Source of the DNA: CAZAQV01 sp964487255
GTDB taxonomy: Bacteria; Myxococcota_A; Polyangia; Polyangiales; CAZAQV01
Reading direction: 5' to 3'
Length of the DNA stretch: 64,000 nucleotides
Assembly: GCA_964487255.1 (NCBI GenBank)
Contig: CAZAQV010000029.1
Coordinates: 1 to 64,000, forward strand
Under the pieces are notes generated by a model that ran no database searches, was not told where the DNA came from, and saw nothing but the letters and a program-made list of their open reading frames with translations. Positions 54,677-62,773 of the stretch are shown in pieces (the first letter of the stretch is position 1; every line of letters starts with the position of its first letter). The position numbers and the translations under genes were made by a program.

Positions 54677-55753
54677 TCACAGGCAATAGGTGGGGAGGCG
54701 AATCGTAAATGTCGTGCCGACCTCCGCTTCGCTCACATAAGATATGCTGCCGCCGTGAAGTCGGATGATCTGCTCGACCAGCGGAAGCCCCAAGCCGGTT
54801 CCGTTGGCTTTCGTCGTCTTGAACGGCTGAAACACGTTGATGTCCGGAGAGATGCCAAGGCCCGTGTCGACGACGTCGATCTCCACCGCGTCACTTTCGG
54901 CGCGCGCGCGAAAGGTGAGCGTGCCGCCCTGCGGCATTGCTTCGATCGCATTTTTGCCCAGGTTGAGCAGCACCTGCTGCAGTTTATCCCGGTTGGCATC
55001 GATAGTCGGCAGCGCGTCGGCGATCTCGCACTTGACCACGATGTGCGCTGAGCTGCTGGTGAGAACGTGATGCTCGGCCGTCGTCTTGATGAGCGACGGA
55101 ACATCGACCGCTTCTCTCGTCATGTCAGGCGGCCGCCCATACTGGCGAAACTCGTCGAGCAACCGCCCGAGCCGTCGTAGCTCCTGCGTGATGACGGCGG
55201 CACTTTCCCGCAAAGCGTGGTTCTCTTTGCTGAGCCCTCGTTCGAGAAGCTGCGCATGAAGCAGCATGTTGTTGAGTGGGTTGCCCACTTCGTGTGCGAA
55301 CACCGAAGAGCTCAGCCCGACCGCCGAACGACGCTCCTGCTCGACGAGGGTGCGCTGCATTTTGAGTTCTTCGGAGACATCGCGGATAAAGGCGCCAAAC
55401 CGAACGTGCTCGTTGATCTGAAGCTCGGTGACCGACAGCTCGATTGGAAAAAGCTCTCCTGACTTGCGTTTGGCTTGGACACGTCGAATGCGGCCGATTG
55501 CGCGCTTCTCTCCTGTTTGTTGGTAATGTTTGATGTAACCGTCGTGCTCACTGCGGTACGGGTCGGGCATCAGCACGCGGACGTTCTGGCCGATCACCTC
55601 CTGACGCGCAAACCCGAACACACGCTCCGCCGAGCGATTGAAAAAGCTGATCTCACCCGTAGCATCGATGAAGACGACGGCGTCCTGGCAGGACTCGATG
55701 AGGTTTGAAAAACTTAAGCGAACGCTCTCGGGCGTATCGGGCGCGCTAGTCAT
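54677..55753 (-). CDS. PAS-domain sensor histidine kinase (NtrB-like)
   Basis: This 358-residue soluble kinase has a PAS domain (about 12-130: IESCQDAVVFIDATGEISFFN). The phosphoacceptor His lies in FAHEVGNPLNNMLLHA (about 160), and the ATP-binding domain carries LNLGKNAIEAM (N box) and DTGLGISPD plus GTGLGLPLVEQI (G boxes). No membrane segment is present, so it senses a cytoplasmic cue. It overlaps the end of the sigma54 regulator gene by eight bases, forming an evident two-component pair. Confidence 0.94.
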   Translation of the reverse strand: MTSAPDTPESVRLSFSNLIESCQDAVVFIDATGEISFFNRSAERVFGFARQEVIGQNVRVLMPDPYRSEHDGYIKHYQQTGEKRAIGRIRRVQAKRKSGELFPIELSVTELQINEHVRFGAFIRDVSEELKMQRTLVEQERRSAVGLSSSVFAHEVGNPLNNMLLHAQLLERGLSKENHALRESAAVITQELRRLGRLLDEFRQYGRPPDMTREAVDVPSLIKTTAEHHVLTSSSAHIVVKCEIADALPTIDANRDKLQQVLLNLGKNAIEAMPQGGTLTFRARAESDAVEIDVVDTGLGISPDINVFQPFKTTKANGTGLGLPLVEQIIRLHGGSISYVSEAEVGTTFTIRLPTYCL

Positions 55754-57143
55754 CAGCCGCTTGCCATTCCTTGAGGCGATACTGAATTTTGCGTTGGCTC
55801 ATGCCCAGCGCTTTGGCGGCCTCCGCGGTTGACCCCCCCACCGCGTCGAGCGTTCTTTCAATTACCAGGCGTTCGACCTCGGCCATCGAAACCCCGGGCA
55901 CGAGCAGGCTCAAGTCGTCGTTACCCGATGCCTCAAGTTCCAAGCTCGACAGGTCGCTGACATCGACGCGCCGCCCCGGTGCCATCACCACGGCCCGCTC
56001 CACCGCGTTTTCCAGCTCGCGTACGTTCCCCGGCCAAGAATAGCGCAGCAAGTATTGCAGCGCAGCGTCGGTAAAGCCCTCAATGTCCCGCTCGTTCTCT
56101 TGCACGTACTTTTGAAGGAAGACCTGTGCCAGAAGCGGAACGTCGCTCCGCCGCGCTCGCAAAGGTGGCAGCGCCAAGTTGACGACATTGAGGCGGTAGT
56201 AGAGGTCCTGGCGAAACTCGCCTTGCTCGACGAGCTCGGCGAGGTTGCGGTTGGTCGCAGCAATAATTCGCACGTCAACGCGAACCGTATCGTTGCCTCC
56301 CACCCGTTCGAACTCGCGCTCCTGCAAAAAGCGCAGAATCTTGACCTGCAGCGCCATCGGTATTTCGCTCACCTCGTCAAGAAACAGCGTCCCACCGTCG
56401 GCCTGCTTAAAGCGCCCGTCGCGGCGTCCGACCGCACCGGTAAACGCACCACGCTCATGGCCAAAGAGTTCCGATTCAAGAAGGTTCTCGGCCAAGGCGG
56501 CGCAGTTGAGCTTGACCAGGGGTTTGTCGGCGCGTTTGGAGGTGTAGTGAATGGCGGACGCAACCAGCTCTTTGCCGGTACCGGTCTCACCGGTAATTAA
56601 GACAGTCGCCCGGCTTGGCGCGACTTGGTGGATCTGTTTCATCAGCCGCTGCATCGAGGGGTGGTCGCCCACGACATTGTCGATACGGTGGCGGCGCTTG
56701 AGCTGTTCGCGCAGGGAACCGACCTCTTTCTGCAACCGAGCGCGCGCGACCGAACGGCCCACGATCGCCACGACAACGTCGAGCTCGAGCGGTTTGGTCA
56801 GATAGTTTTCCGCTCCCTTTTTAATGGCTTCCACCGCGCTTTGGATGGAGCCAAAGGCCGTCATCACCACCCATACGCTTTGCGGGCAAATGCGCCGCCC
56901 TTGCTCCAGCAGGCCAAGACCGTCCATGCCCGGCATTTTCAAGTCGGTGAGCACAACGTCTGGGTCGAAGTCTGCGATCACGCGAAGCGCATGCTGCGCG
57001 TCCGATGCCGAAAACGTCTCGTACCCTTCAGACTCGAGACAAGCACAGAGGGCCGCACGTGCGTTCGCCTCGTCGTCCACAATGAGAACACGGCCGCCCT
57101 GGGCCGAAAACACTACGTCATCACTGTTGCTTTGCGCACTCAT
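55746..57143 (-). CDS. Sigma54-dependent response regulator (NtrC family)
   Basis: The 465-residue protein has a receiver domain (VLIVDDEANARAAL; phospho-Asp in VVLTDLKMPG), an AAA+ domain with GETGTGKE (Walker A), HERGAFTGAV (the GAFTGA loop that contacts sigma54) and GGTLFLDEVSE (Walker B), and a Fis-type helix-turn-helix (GSTAEAAKALGMSQRKIQYRL). All parts needed for activating -24/-12 promoters are present. The upstream CBS gene of its own operon has a sigma54-type promoter, so autoregulation is likely. The neighbouring stress and oxidase operons are probable targets. Confidence 0.96.
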   Translation of the reverse strand: MSAQSNSDDVVFSAQGGRVLIVDDEANARAALCACLESEGYETFSASDAQHALRVIADFDPDVVLTDLKMPGMDGLGLLEQGRRICPQSVWVVMTAFGSIQSAVEAIKKGAENYLTKPLELDVVVAIVGRSVARARLQKEVGSLREQLKRRHRIDNVVGDHPSMQRLMKQIHQVAPSRATVLITGETGTGKELVASAIHYTSKRADKPLVKLNCAALAENLLESELFGHERGAFTGAVGRRDGRFKQADGGTLFLDEVSEIPMALQVKILRFLQEREFERVGGNDTVRVDVRIIAATNRNLAELVEQGEFRQDLYYRLNVVNLALPPLRARRSDVPLLAQVFLQKYVQENERDIEGFTDAALQYLLRYSWPGNVRELENAVERAVVMAPGRRVDVSDLSSLELEASGNDDLSLLVPGVSMAEVERLVIERTLDAVGGSTAEAAKALGMSQRKIQYRLKEWQAADD

Positions 57144-57176
57144 AGAACCCTACGCACGGACATCGATCGACGGTTT

Positions 57177-58040
57177 CTACCCGCCGAAGGTGTCCACGAC
57201 GGTCGGAATATCAGAGAGCATGTCTTCCGTCAGCACCTCTCGCTCTTCGCGTTCGAGATCCTGCAATGCCGTCGGGATCCAGGCGCGCAGGGACGCCACC
57301 AATTCGGTATTCGTCATCGTATCGCTATCGGCAAGTTGGCTGGCGAGTTTCTCTCGTTGCGCCCGGTGGTTCTCGTGTAGTTGAGCCTCACGCTCCTCGC
57401 CAAACGCGTTGGCTTCGCGAAGCACGGGACTCAGCAGCTGCTCTTCGCGCTCCAAGTGGTCGCAAAGCGATGTGTACAGGTCGCGTGTCTTGGTCCGCAA
57501 CTCAAGCACGGCATCCTCACGGTCAAACTCGGCTTGATCCAGCAGACCTTCGACCGCTTGCACGGACCGACGCAGCGACTGGTGCTCGCGAAGAAGGCGC
57601 TCCCGCAGTCTCTTGGGGCTCTCGTAATCTTCGCGCTGAATCTTACCAAAGAGAAGCAGGTCGCCGAGCGCACGCAGCAGGTCCGTGGTTGTCACGATGC
57701 CCAACACTTCGTCCTCGTCCATCACGATCGCCGAACCGATCTTGCGGGCCGAGAGTGCACGAGACACCTGATAAAGCGGTGCGCTCGCCTCGATGGTGAA
57801 AAGGTCCGTTTGCATGATTTCCCCCACCGAGGTGCGTTGCAGGTCGAGCTGGGTGACGCCCGCGATCATGGCAATGTCTCGGTCACTGACCACACCGGCA
57901 AGCTTGCCCTCATCGAACACGGGTAGATGGCGAAGCTTGAGCCGCCGCATGCGCGCCTCGGCAGAGGCAATGCTCTGGTCGGCGCCGATCCCATTCGGTA
58001 GCGCTGTCATGACCTCGGTAACCCGCAGGGTGTTGTCCAT
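57177..58040 (-). CDS. CBS-pair protein with C-terminal hemerythrin-like domain
   Basis: Two CBS motifs (KLRHLPVFDEGKLAGVVSDRDI; KIGSAIVMDEDEVLGIVTTTDL) fill residues 1-130. A four-helix region follows with REHQSLRRSV, DHLEREEQLLSP and NHRAQREKL, giving His and Glu at hemerythrin-like spacing. The last helix reads DLEREEREVL, where a His would be expected before the Glu, so iron binding is uncertain. It heads the operon with the NtrC regulator, the kinase and the beta-CASP protein. Confidence 0.87.
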   Translation of the reverse strand: MDNTLRVTEVMTALPNGIGADQSIASAEARMRRLKLRHLPVFDEGKLAGVVSDRDIAMIAGVTQLDLQRTSVGEIMQTDLFTIEASAPLYQVSRALSARKIGSAIVMDEDEVLGIVTTTDLLRALGDLLLFGKIQREDYESPKRLRERLLREHQSLRRSVQAVEGLLDQAEFDREDAVLELRTKTRDLYTSLCDHLEREEQLLSPVLREANAFGEEREAQLHENHRAQREKLASQLADSDTMTNTELVASLRAWIPTALQDLEREEREVLTEDMLSDIPTVVDTFGG

Positions 58041-58054
58041 GTCTGATGGCTACT

Positions 58055-58071
58055 AGCAAGTCACGTTCCAG
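58055..58071 (-). promoter_or_regulatory. Sigma54 (-24/-12) promoter of the CBS-NtrC-kinase operon
   Basis: The minus strand reads CTGGAACGTGACTTGCT: GG, ten bases, GC; one mismatch (A for C) to TGGCACG-N4-TTGCT. The GC is 15 bases before the ATG at 58040, implying a leader of only a few bases. Confidence 0.65.
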
Positions 58072-58108
58072 CCACGTCTCGCCGTTTTTCGCGAGCTCCG
58101 CAGGCCTA

Positions 58109-58145
58109 GGACGCAAAAATCGCGGGGCGGCGTCCTCTTGGACGC
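58109..58145. promoter_or_regulatory. Candidate activator-binding cluster of GGACGC motifs
   Basis: Between the divergent promoters lie GGACGCA (58109-58115) and the perfect palindrome GCGTCC-TCTT-GGACGC (58130-58145). The two direct copies are followed by A/T tracts and TCGCG. The position is suitable for an NtrC-type enhancer serving both sides. Confidence 0.4.
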
Positions 58146-58199
58146 ATTTTTTTCGCGACATCCGGCAGACGACGGTGACCAACGACGCAAAATTGGCCA

Positions 58200-58215
58200 C
58201 GGTACGAACCTTGCT
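58200..58215 (+). promoter_or_regulatory. Sigma54-like promoter of the Usp-CBS operon (plus strand)
   Basis: CGGTACGAACCTTGCT: GG at 58201-58202, ten bases, GC at 58213-58214; two mismatches to TGGCACG-N4-TTGCT. The ATG lies 13 bases after the GC. Confidence 0.5.
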
Positions 58216-58227
58216 TCATGGGAAGAC

Positions 58228-58848
58228 ATGACCTCCACCCCAACCACACAGCCACGCCTCACCCTCGTCCTCGGGTTCGATTTCTCCCAAGAGTCGCTCC
58301 GCGCGCTTCGCAACACGCTTTGGCGAACGCAGAACGATGACGCCGAGATTCACCTCGTTCATTCGCTCGGCTACTCCGACTACGTTCGGGTTGAGGGCGA
58401 AACGGTCCTAGAAAGGCAGAACAACGCGCTCGAAGAGGTCCCGAAAGCGATTGCGGAGCTTTTGCGCGAAACGGGCATGATGACGCCGGAGGGCGAGCGG
58501 CAACGTGTGTTTGTGCACGTTCGTATCGAGGCGCCCGTCCAAGCGCTCATCCAAGCCGCAGCGGAGTTCAAGGCCAATGCGATCGTCGTGGGCACGCACG
58601 GACGCAAGGGCGTTCAGCGTGTCTTGCTCGGCTCGGTGGCCGAGGAGTTGGTGCGCACAGCACCTTGTCCGGTCTGGGTCGAGCGAGAAGTCGACTACGC
58701 CAACGTGCCCGAACGCGAGAAGATGCTTCCCCCCTCCGAGCTCGCGTCATCCCCCGACGGAACACGATGGACCTACCGACCGATAGGCTCCACGCAGCTC
58801 CCCAACTGGGCGAGTCGTAACGTGAGCACCATCGGGCCAAGCTTCTAA
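58228..58848 (+). CDS. Universal stress protein
   Basis: ATG 58228 is preferred to 58138, which would put the promoter inside the gene. The 206-residue protein has a UspA domain: LTLVLGFDFSQESLRALRNTL at the start and VVGTHGRKGVQRVLLGSVA plus CPVWVERE at the end, with the glycine-rich ATP loop complete. A C-terminal extension of about 50 residues has no known motif. It is followed 24 bp later by a CBS gene in the same direction. Confidence 0.92.
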   Translation: MTSTPTTQPRLTLVLGFDFSQESLRALRNTLWRTQNDDAEIHLVHSLGYSDYVRVEGETVLERQNNALEEVPKAIAELLRETGMMTPEGERQRVFVHVRIEAPVQALIQAAAEFKANAIVVGTHGRKGVQRVLLGSVAEELVRTAPCPVWVEREVDYANVPEREKMLPPSELASSPDGTRWTYRPIGSTQLPNWASRNVSTIGPSF

Positions 58849-58871
58849 AGATGTGATAGAAAGGTCGAACC

Positions 58872-59279
58872 ATGAACGCTGAGCAAATTATGACGAGCAA
58901 CCCGATTGCTGTAGGGCCCACCACGACAGTCGGTGAAGCGGTCGAATTAATGCTGGAGAAGAACTTTCGCCATCTCCCGGTGCTTGAGGGAAGTCGGTTG
59001 GTGGGCATGCTGAGCGACCGCGACCTTCGGTCGGTGGCCTACGGAAGCGCGCTCGCGGGTGGTGACCTCGACGAGTTTCAAGCACAGTCTGCGCGACCTG
59101 TATCCGACCTCATGAGCGGCGGCGTCGTCAGCGTCAGCCCTTCGAGTTCGATCGCCGAAGTCGCTCAGCTTATGCTCGAAGAGGGTGTCGGGGCCGTGCC
59201 CGTCGTCGAAGCCGCCAGCGACACGCTCATCGGCATCGTCAGTTACGTCGATGTCCTGCGCCAAGTCGCCGCTGAATAG
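58872..59279 (+). CDS. Small CBS-pair protein
   Basis: This 135-residue protein consists of one CBS pair: MTSNPIAVGPTTTVGEAVELM, NFRHLPVLEGSRLVGMLSDRDL, then MSGGVVSVSPSSSIAEVAQLM and VGAVPVVE. Stand-alone CBS proteins often bind AMP or ATP. ATG 58872 is preceded by GAAAGG. It lies in the Usp-CBS-membrane protein set. Confidence 0.93.
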   Translation: MNAEQIMTSNPIAVGPTTTVGEAVELMLEKNFRHLPVLEGSRLVGMLSDRDLRSVAYGSALAGGDLDEFQAQSARPVSDLMSGGVVSVSPSSSIAEVAQLMLEEGVGAVPVVEAASDTLIGIVSYVDVLRQVAAE

Positions 59280-59952
59280 CCCGCGTTTACCATCGACCGC
59301 TCAGCCGCAATTGTTAAGGGAACGCTGGATCCTGGCTTGCATCGCAGGCGAGATCCTGGGTTTTGGCCTGTTCCCAGTTCTATTGGGCTCTGGCGTGATC
59401 TACGCACTAAGCAACCAAAGCCAGGTTGAGCAAGCCCTCGGGCTCTACATCGCGTCAATCTTTCTGGGCTTCGCAGAAGGGGCGGTGCTTGCCAGTTTTC
59501 AGTACACCGTACTCGTTCGGGCACTCCCTCAGCTTCCGCGCGTGCTGTGGGTGACGGCGACTGGTTTTGCAGCGGCAACCGCTTGGGCACTCGGTATGTT
59601 GCAGCCCACCCTCGATGCATTGTTGGAACTCCCTACGTGGCTGTCCATCGTGCTTTGGGTGGTGGCTGCGCTCCTCGTCTTGCCGATCATTGGGGTCGCG
59701 CAAGCATACACCTTGCACCGAGCTTCGATTCGCGGCGGGCGTCACTGGATTGGCTACAATGTGGCCGCTTGGTTGAGCGGTCTGCCGTGGACCGTTGTGG
59801 CGCCATCGCTTCTGCCCGATGACAGTCCTACTTGGCACTTTGCCATTGCGCTGGTGGCTGGCGGGGTCTTGATGGCAATAAGCTTCGCCGTTGTGACGAG
59901 CTTCGGGCTTGGCAAACTTGGCGATAGGTCGACCGACAACTGGGCCGATTAG
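59251..59952 (+). CDS. Integral membrane protein of unknown function
   Basis: About six hydrophobic segments, starting WILACIAGEILGFGLFPVLL. The start is unclear. ATG 59251 overlaps the CBS gene by 29 bp; TTG 59311 is the next credible start; no strong ribosome binding site favours either. The protein has GEILGFG and GFAEGAVLASFQYTVL, a layout seen in uncharacterised bacterial membrane proteins with two similar halves. It ends with a four-base convergent overlap with the sulfatase-fold gene. Confidence 0.75.
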   Translation: MSCAKSPLNSPRLPSTAQPQLLRERWILACIAGEILGFGLFPVLLGSGVIYALSNQSQVEQALGLYIASIFLGFAEGAVLASFQYTVLVRALPQLPRVLWVTATGFAAATAWALGMLQPTLDALLELPTWLSIVLWVVAALLVLPIIGVAQAYTLHRASIRGGRHWIGYNVAAWLSGLPWTVVAPSLLPDDSPTWHFAIALVAGGVLMAISFAVVTSFGLGKLGDRSTDNWAD

Positions 59953-61337
59953 TCCATGTAGCCGAGGGCGTTGAGCTGAGCTTCGAGTTCGGGGTCGAGC
60001 ATAGAATGGGTCGCCTCCGACGTCTGCGCTGAAATCGCATTTCGCTTCTCTTGGTTCACCGCTGCCATGGCTTCGAGCGGGTGGTCGAGGCCGATGTGCC
60101 GCTTTACGCGCTCGCGCGGATCCACCGACAGATCGTACTCAAGTCGCCGGCCATAACGCTCGATGATCTTGTCGCTGCCCAAACGCAACGCTGCGCCGTT
60201 GCCGCGCTTCTCTGCATAGATCGGCCTCGGCGGCTCATCGCGGCGTACGATACCCTCGAGCGAGCGCCCCTGCACGCCCTCCAACGCCGGCACGCCGAGC
60301 CACTCAAGCAAGGTCGGCGCCAGGTCGACCGTGCTGACCGGCGCGGCCACGCGATGCCCGTAACGTTGCTTCGGAGAAGAAACAATCCACGGCACGCGCA
60401 CAAGCTCTTCGAACAGGTCGTTGTGCAGAAAGCCTCCGTGCTCACCGAACTGCTCACCATGGTCCGAGACGATGACGACCATCGTGTTCGGGTGTTTTTC
60501 GCGCAGCTCTTCGAGCATCTCACCGATCACCTGGTCGACTTCGCGAATGAGGGCTTCGTAGAGCGCAACCAGACGCGCGCGGTCGGCGTCGGAGTGCTTA
60601 TCGACTCCCGACCAGAAGGTGTCCCGCAGTGACCGGAAGGTCTCTTCGTCCCGCATCTGCTTGAGCACATCAGGCCGGTGCTCGATCGCGCCCTCGTAAT
60701 CGTGTTGGTGAATGTAACGATCTTCTGCCATGTACGGGTCATGCAGTCGGTAGGTATGAAAGAACAACATGAAGCGCTCGCCCGCACGGTAGCCATCGAG
60801 CAGCTCGGAAAAACGTTTTCGGGCCAAGGCGAGCTCGAAAATCTCTTCGTAACTGTCCATGCCGCGGGAGAACCCGTATGCGCCCGACATGTTGCCACCA
60901 GCCGCGATCGCATTCGCACGAAAACCGTGTTCCGCAAGCTGCTGCGGAAGGGTTGTGACCGCGTCTGAGAGCCGCACTTGCTCGCGCTTGACCGGCTCGG
61001 CGTTATGCACACCGTGCACCGACGGGTAGAGCCCCGTGAACATCGACATGTGCGCGTCGGCCGTGACGCACGAAGCGCTGTACGCGCGCTCGAAGACCGT
61101 GGCTTGACGCGCAAACGCATCGATATGCGGCGAGGCCTCGGCGGGCGCGCCATACACACCCAGCCCGTCCGCACGCAGCGTATCGATGGAAATCAAGAGC
61201 AAGTTGCAGTCGTCGCAACGCATCTCGGGGGGCTCGATAATGCCAACCTGCTCGCCCGCGCGCGGCGCAAGCAAGAGCACGCAAGAGGTCACAAGCAACA
61301 CCCGAACTAGGGAGATGTGTTCTAATGCAGAACGCAT
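59949..61337 (-). CDS. Sulfatase-superfamily (alkaline phosphatase fold) hydrolase
   Basis: The 462-residue protein has an N-terminal signal or anchor, then LLLISIDTLRADGLGVYG with metal Asp. The nucleophile region is SCVTADAHMSMFTGLYPSVHG, and VVIVSDHGEQFGEHGG carries the second metal site. The classical C/S-x-P-S-R formylglycine motif is absent. A Thr stands where the nucleophile is expected, as in phosphodiesterase-like members. Substrate could be a sulfate or phosphate ester, for instance on envelope glycans. It starts inside the end of the downstream SET gene (16-bp overlap), so it belongs to that operon. Confidence 0.9.
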   Translation of the reverse strand: MRSALEHISLVRVLLVTSCVLLLAPRAGEQVGIIEPPEMRCDDCNLLLISIDTLRADGLGVYGAPAEASPHIDAFARQATVFERAYSASCVTADAHMSMFTGLYPSVHGVHNAEPVKREQVRLSDAVTTLPQQLAEHGFRANAIAAGGNMSGAYGFSRGMDSYEEIFELALARKRFSELLDGYRAGERFMLFFHTYRLHDPYMAEDRYIHQHDYEGAIEHRPDVLKQMRDEETFRSLRDTFWSGVDKHSDADRARLVALYEALIREVDQVIGEMLEELREKHPNTMVVIVSDHGEQFGEHGGFLHNDLFEELVRVPWIVSSPKQRYGHRVAAPVSTVDLAPTLLEWLGVPALEGVQGRSLEGIVRRDEPPRPIYAEKRGNGAALRLGSDKIIERYGRRLEYDLSVDPRERVKRHIGLDHPLEAMAAVNQEKRNAISAQTSEATHSMLDPELEAQLNALGYMD

Positions 61338-61915
61338 CGAACCTCCGTCAGCGACGGAACGGCCAAGCGCCCATCAAACATCGCAAGGAGGTTTGGCGCT
61401 GCACACGCATGAAGCACGAGCGGTTGCTCCACTTGACTCGCTTTCTGAACAGCTTGCTTCACGACCCGATCCCACTCCGCCACATGCACGGCGTCACCTA
61501 TTAAAATATCGCTCGAAATCGAACTTCGGCAATCTGGATCTCCACATCGACAAGCAAGCGACACGGAAAGGTTACATTCGGCGTAGTCGCAGGTAAGCTC
61601 ATCACCCACAGCCACATCCACGATCGCAATCATCGCGTCTTCACCAACGCTGCGCATCGAAGGACGGCAACAGTGGTTGACGAAGCGGCCGGCGTCCCAG
61701 CACACGATCGTACGACCCGAACGATCGACATATCCAAGGCGTTCGACTTCCTCGCGCAATGGGGAGCATAGCGCCCCGACTTGTTTGCGTGCGAGCACGA
61801 CGTCGAGAGGGTCTCGTACCCAAAGCAAAGTGCCAGCAGGAATCCTTGCAGTCGCGCGCACGCCATAACCCTCGATATCGGCACGCCAAAACAACTCTGT
61901 TTCGGGATGAATCAT
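61322..61915 (-). CDS. SET-domain protein, copy 1 (lysine methyltransferase-like)
   Basis: 197 residues. The SET signatures are visible: YGVRATARIPAGTLLW (SET-N), FVNHCCRPS in place of NHSCxPN, DELTCDYAE, and a post-SET Cys cluster ACRCGDPDCRS. A C-terminal helical region of about 60 residues completes the protein. SET enzymes methylate lysines with S-adenosylmethionine. The second Cys and Ser of the NHxCxPN motif remain compatible with activity. It is paralogous to the next gene upstream, two bases apart, and overlaps the sulfatase-fold gene. Confidence 0.92.
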   Translation of the reverse strand: MIHPETELFWRADIEGYGVRATARIPAGTLLWVRDPLDVVLARKQVGALCSPLREEVERLGYVDRSGRTIVCWDAGRFVNHCCRPSMRSVGEDAMIAIVDVAVGDELTCDYAECNLSVSLACRCGDPDCRSSISSDILIGDAVHVAEWDRVVKQAVQKASQVEQPLVLHACAAPNLLAMFDGRLAVPSLTEVRCVLH

Positions 61916-61917
61916 GG

Positions 61918-62535
61918 CTAACGAGCAACCATCCGCGCGGGCCGACGCGTTCTGCGAAACGGCACGAAGAGCTGCACACGAGTCGAGGGGATGCGCTCGG
62001 GCGAACGAAAAGCTGCGTGAACGATCCCTCGGTCGAAGTCAGAAAGTAGCGACCAGAGGGGCTGCTCGACCCTTTCGATATCGACGAAGGCCTGCGCGAC
62101 CCAAGCGTCCCACTGTTCGTAAAGCAACTGAAAATCGGCGGGGTCGACGACACCCCGACAACTCGGCGCAGCGCACGCACAGTTCATCGATGCTTCGAGA
62201 TTGAGCATGACGTAGTCGTTCGTCAGCTGCTCACCGACCGCGATGTCGCGCACGGCAAACTCGAAATCAAGGCCCGGATTAATGGAGTTCGGCTCACAGC
62301 TGTGGTTCATGTAGCGAGCAAAGTCCCAACACAGCAGATAGTTGCCGTCCCGCAGTCGATACGCGTAATGCTCAAGCATCTCCGAGGTGAGGGTGTGGTC
62401 AGAGCGTGCGTCGATTTCTCGGTCGAGGGGGTCGCGGACCCAGATGAGTGATCCGCGGGGTATCGGCTTGGTGGCGAACACGCCAAAACCGATCTTCGAG
62501 TCTATGAACTTCAGTTCGGTGTCTGGATGGATCAT
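61918..62535 (-). CDS. SET-domain protein, copy 2 (lysine methyltransferase-like)
   Basis: 205 residues if started at ATG 62535 (MIHPDTELKFID, aligned with MIHPETELFWRA of copy 1); a GTG at 62550 is possible but overlaps a palindrome. It has GFGVFATKPIPRGSLIW, YMNHSCEPNSINPG (canonical NHSCxPN), EQLTNDYVM and a post-SET NCACAAPSCRG. The intact motif suggests an active methyltransferase; the target is unknown. It is the first gene of the SET-SET-sulfatase set and has a sigma54-like promoter upstream. Confidence 0.92.
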   Translation of the reverse strand: MIHPDTELKFIDSKIGFGVFATKPIPRGSLIWVRDPLDREIDARSDHTLTSEMLEHYAYRLRDGNYLLCWDFARYMNHSCEPNSINPGLDFEFAVRDIAVGEQLTNDYVMLNLEASMNCACAAPSCRGVVDPADFQLLYEQWDAWVAQAFVDIERVEQPLWSLLSDFDRGIVHAAFRSPERIPSTRVQLFVPFRRTRRPARMVAR

Positions 62536-62544
62536 TGGTGTGGG

Positions 62545-62567
62545 AAGCACTCAAAATGTGAGCACTT
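62545..62567. promoter_or_regulatory. Imperfect palindrome near the SET operon start
   Basis: AAGCACTCA and TGAGCACTT flank a 5-bp centre, with two mismatches between the arms. It lies at the expected transcript start of the sigma54-like promoter and could be an operator. Confidence 0.35.
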
Positions 62568-62583
62568 CGAACCCACTGCGGCT

Positions 62584-62600
62584 AGCAGTTTTGGTGCCAA
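62584..62600 (-). promoter_or_regulatory. Sigma54-like promoter of the SET-SET-sulfatase operon
   Basis: The minus strand reads TTGGCACCAAAACTGCT: GG at 62598-62597, ten bases, GC at 62586-62585. TGGCAC is perfect and the -12 box is CTGCT rather than TTGCT. The predicted leader to ATG 62535 is about 38 bases. Confidence 0.6.
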
Positions 62601-62773
62601 CCTTGCCGGCCTCCCAGAATGCTACCCTTCTGCCATCTGGGTGTGCCACGCGCCGCAGCATGACCCACCGAAGTGAAAATCATGCACCCAACCCGCGCAG
62701 GCTTTTCCCACTGCGACCTCACACGCAACGCCGAGGTTCGCAAACGCCGGCCGAGCCATCACGCCCACGCCGA

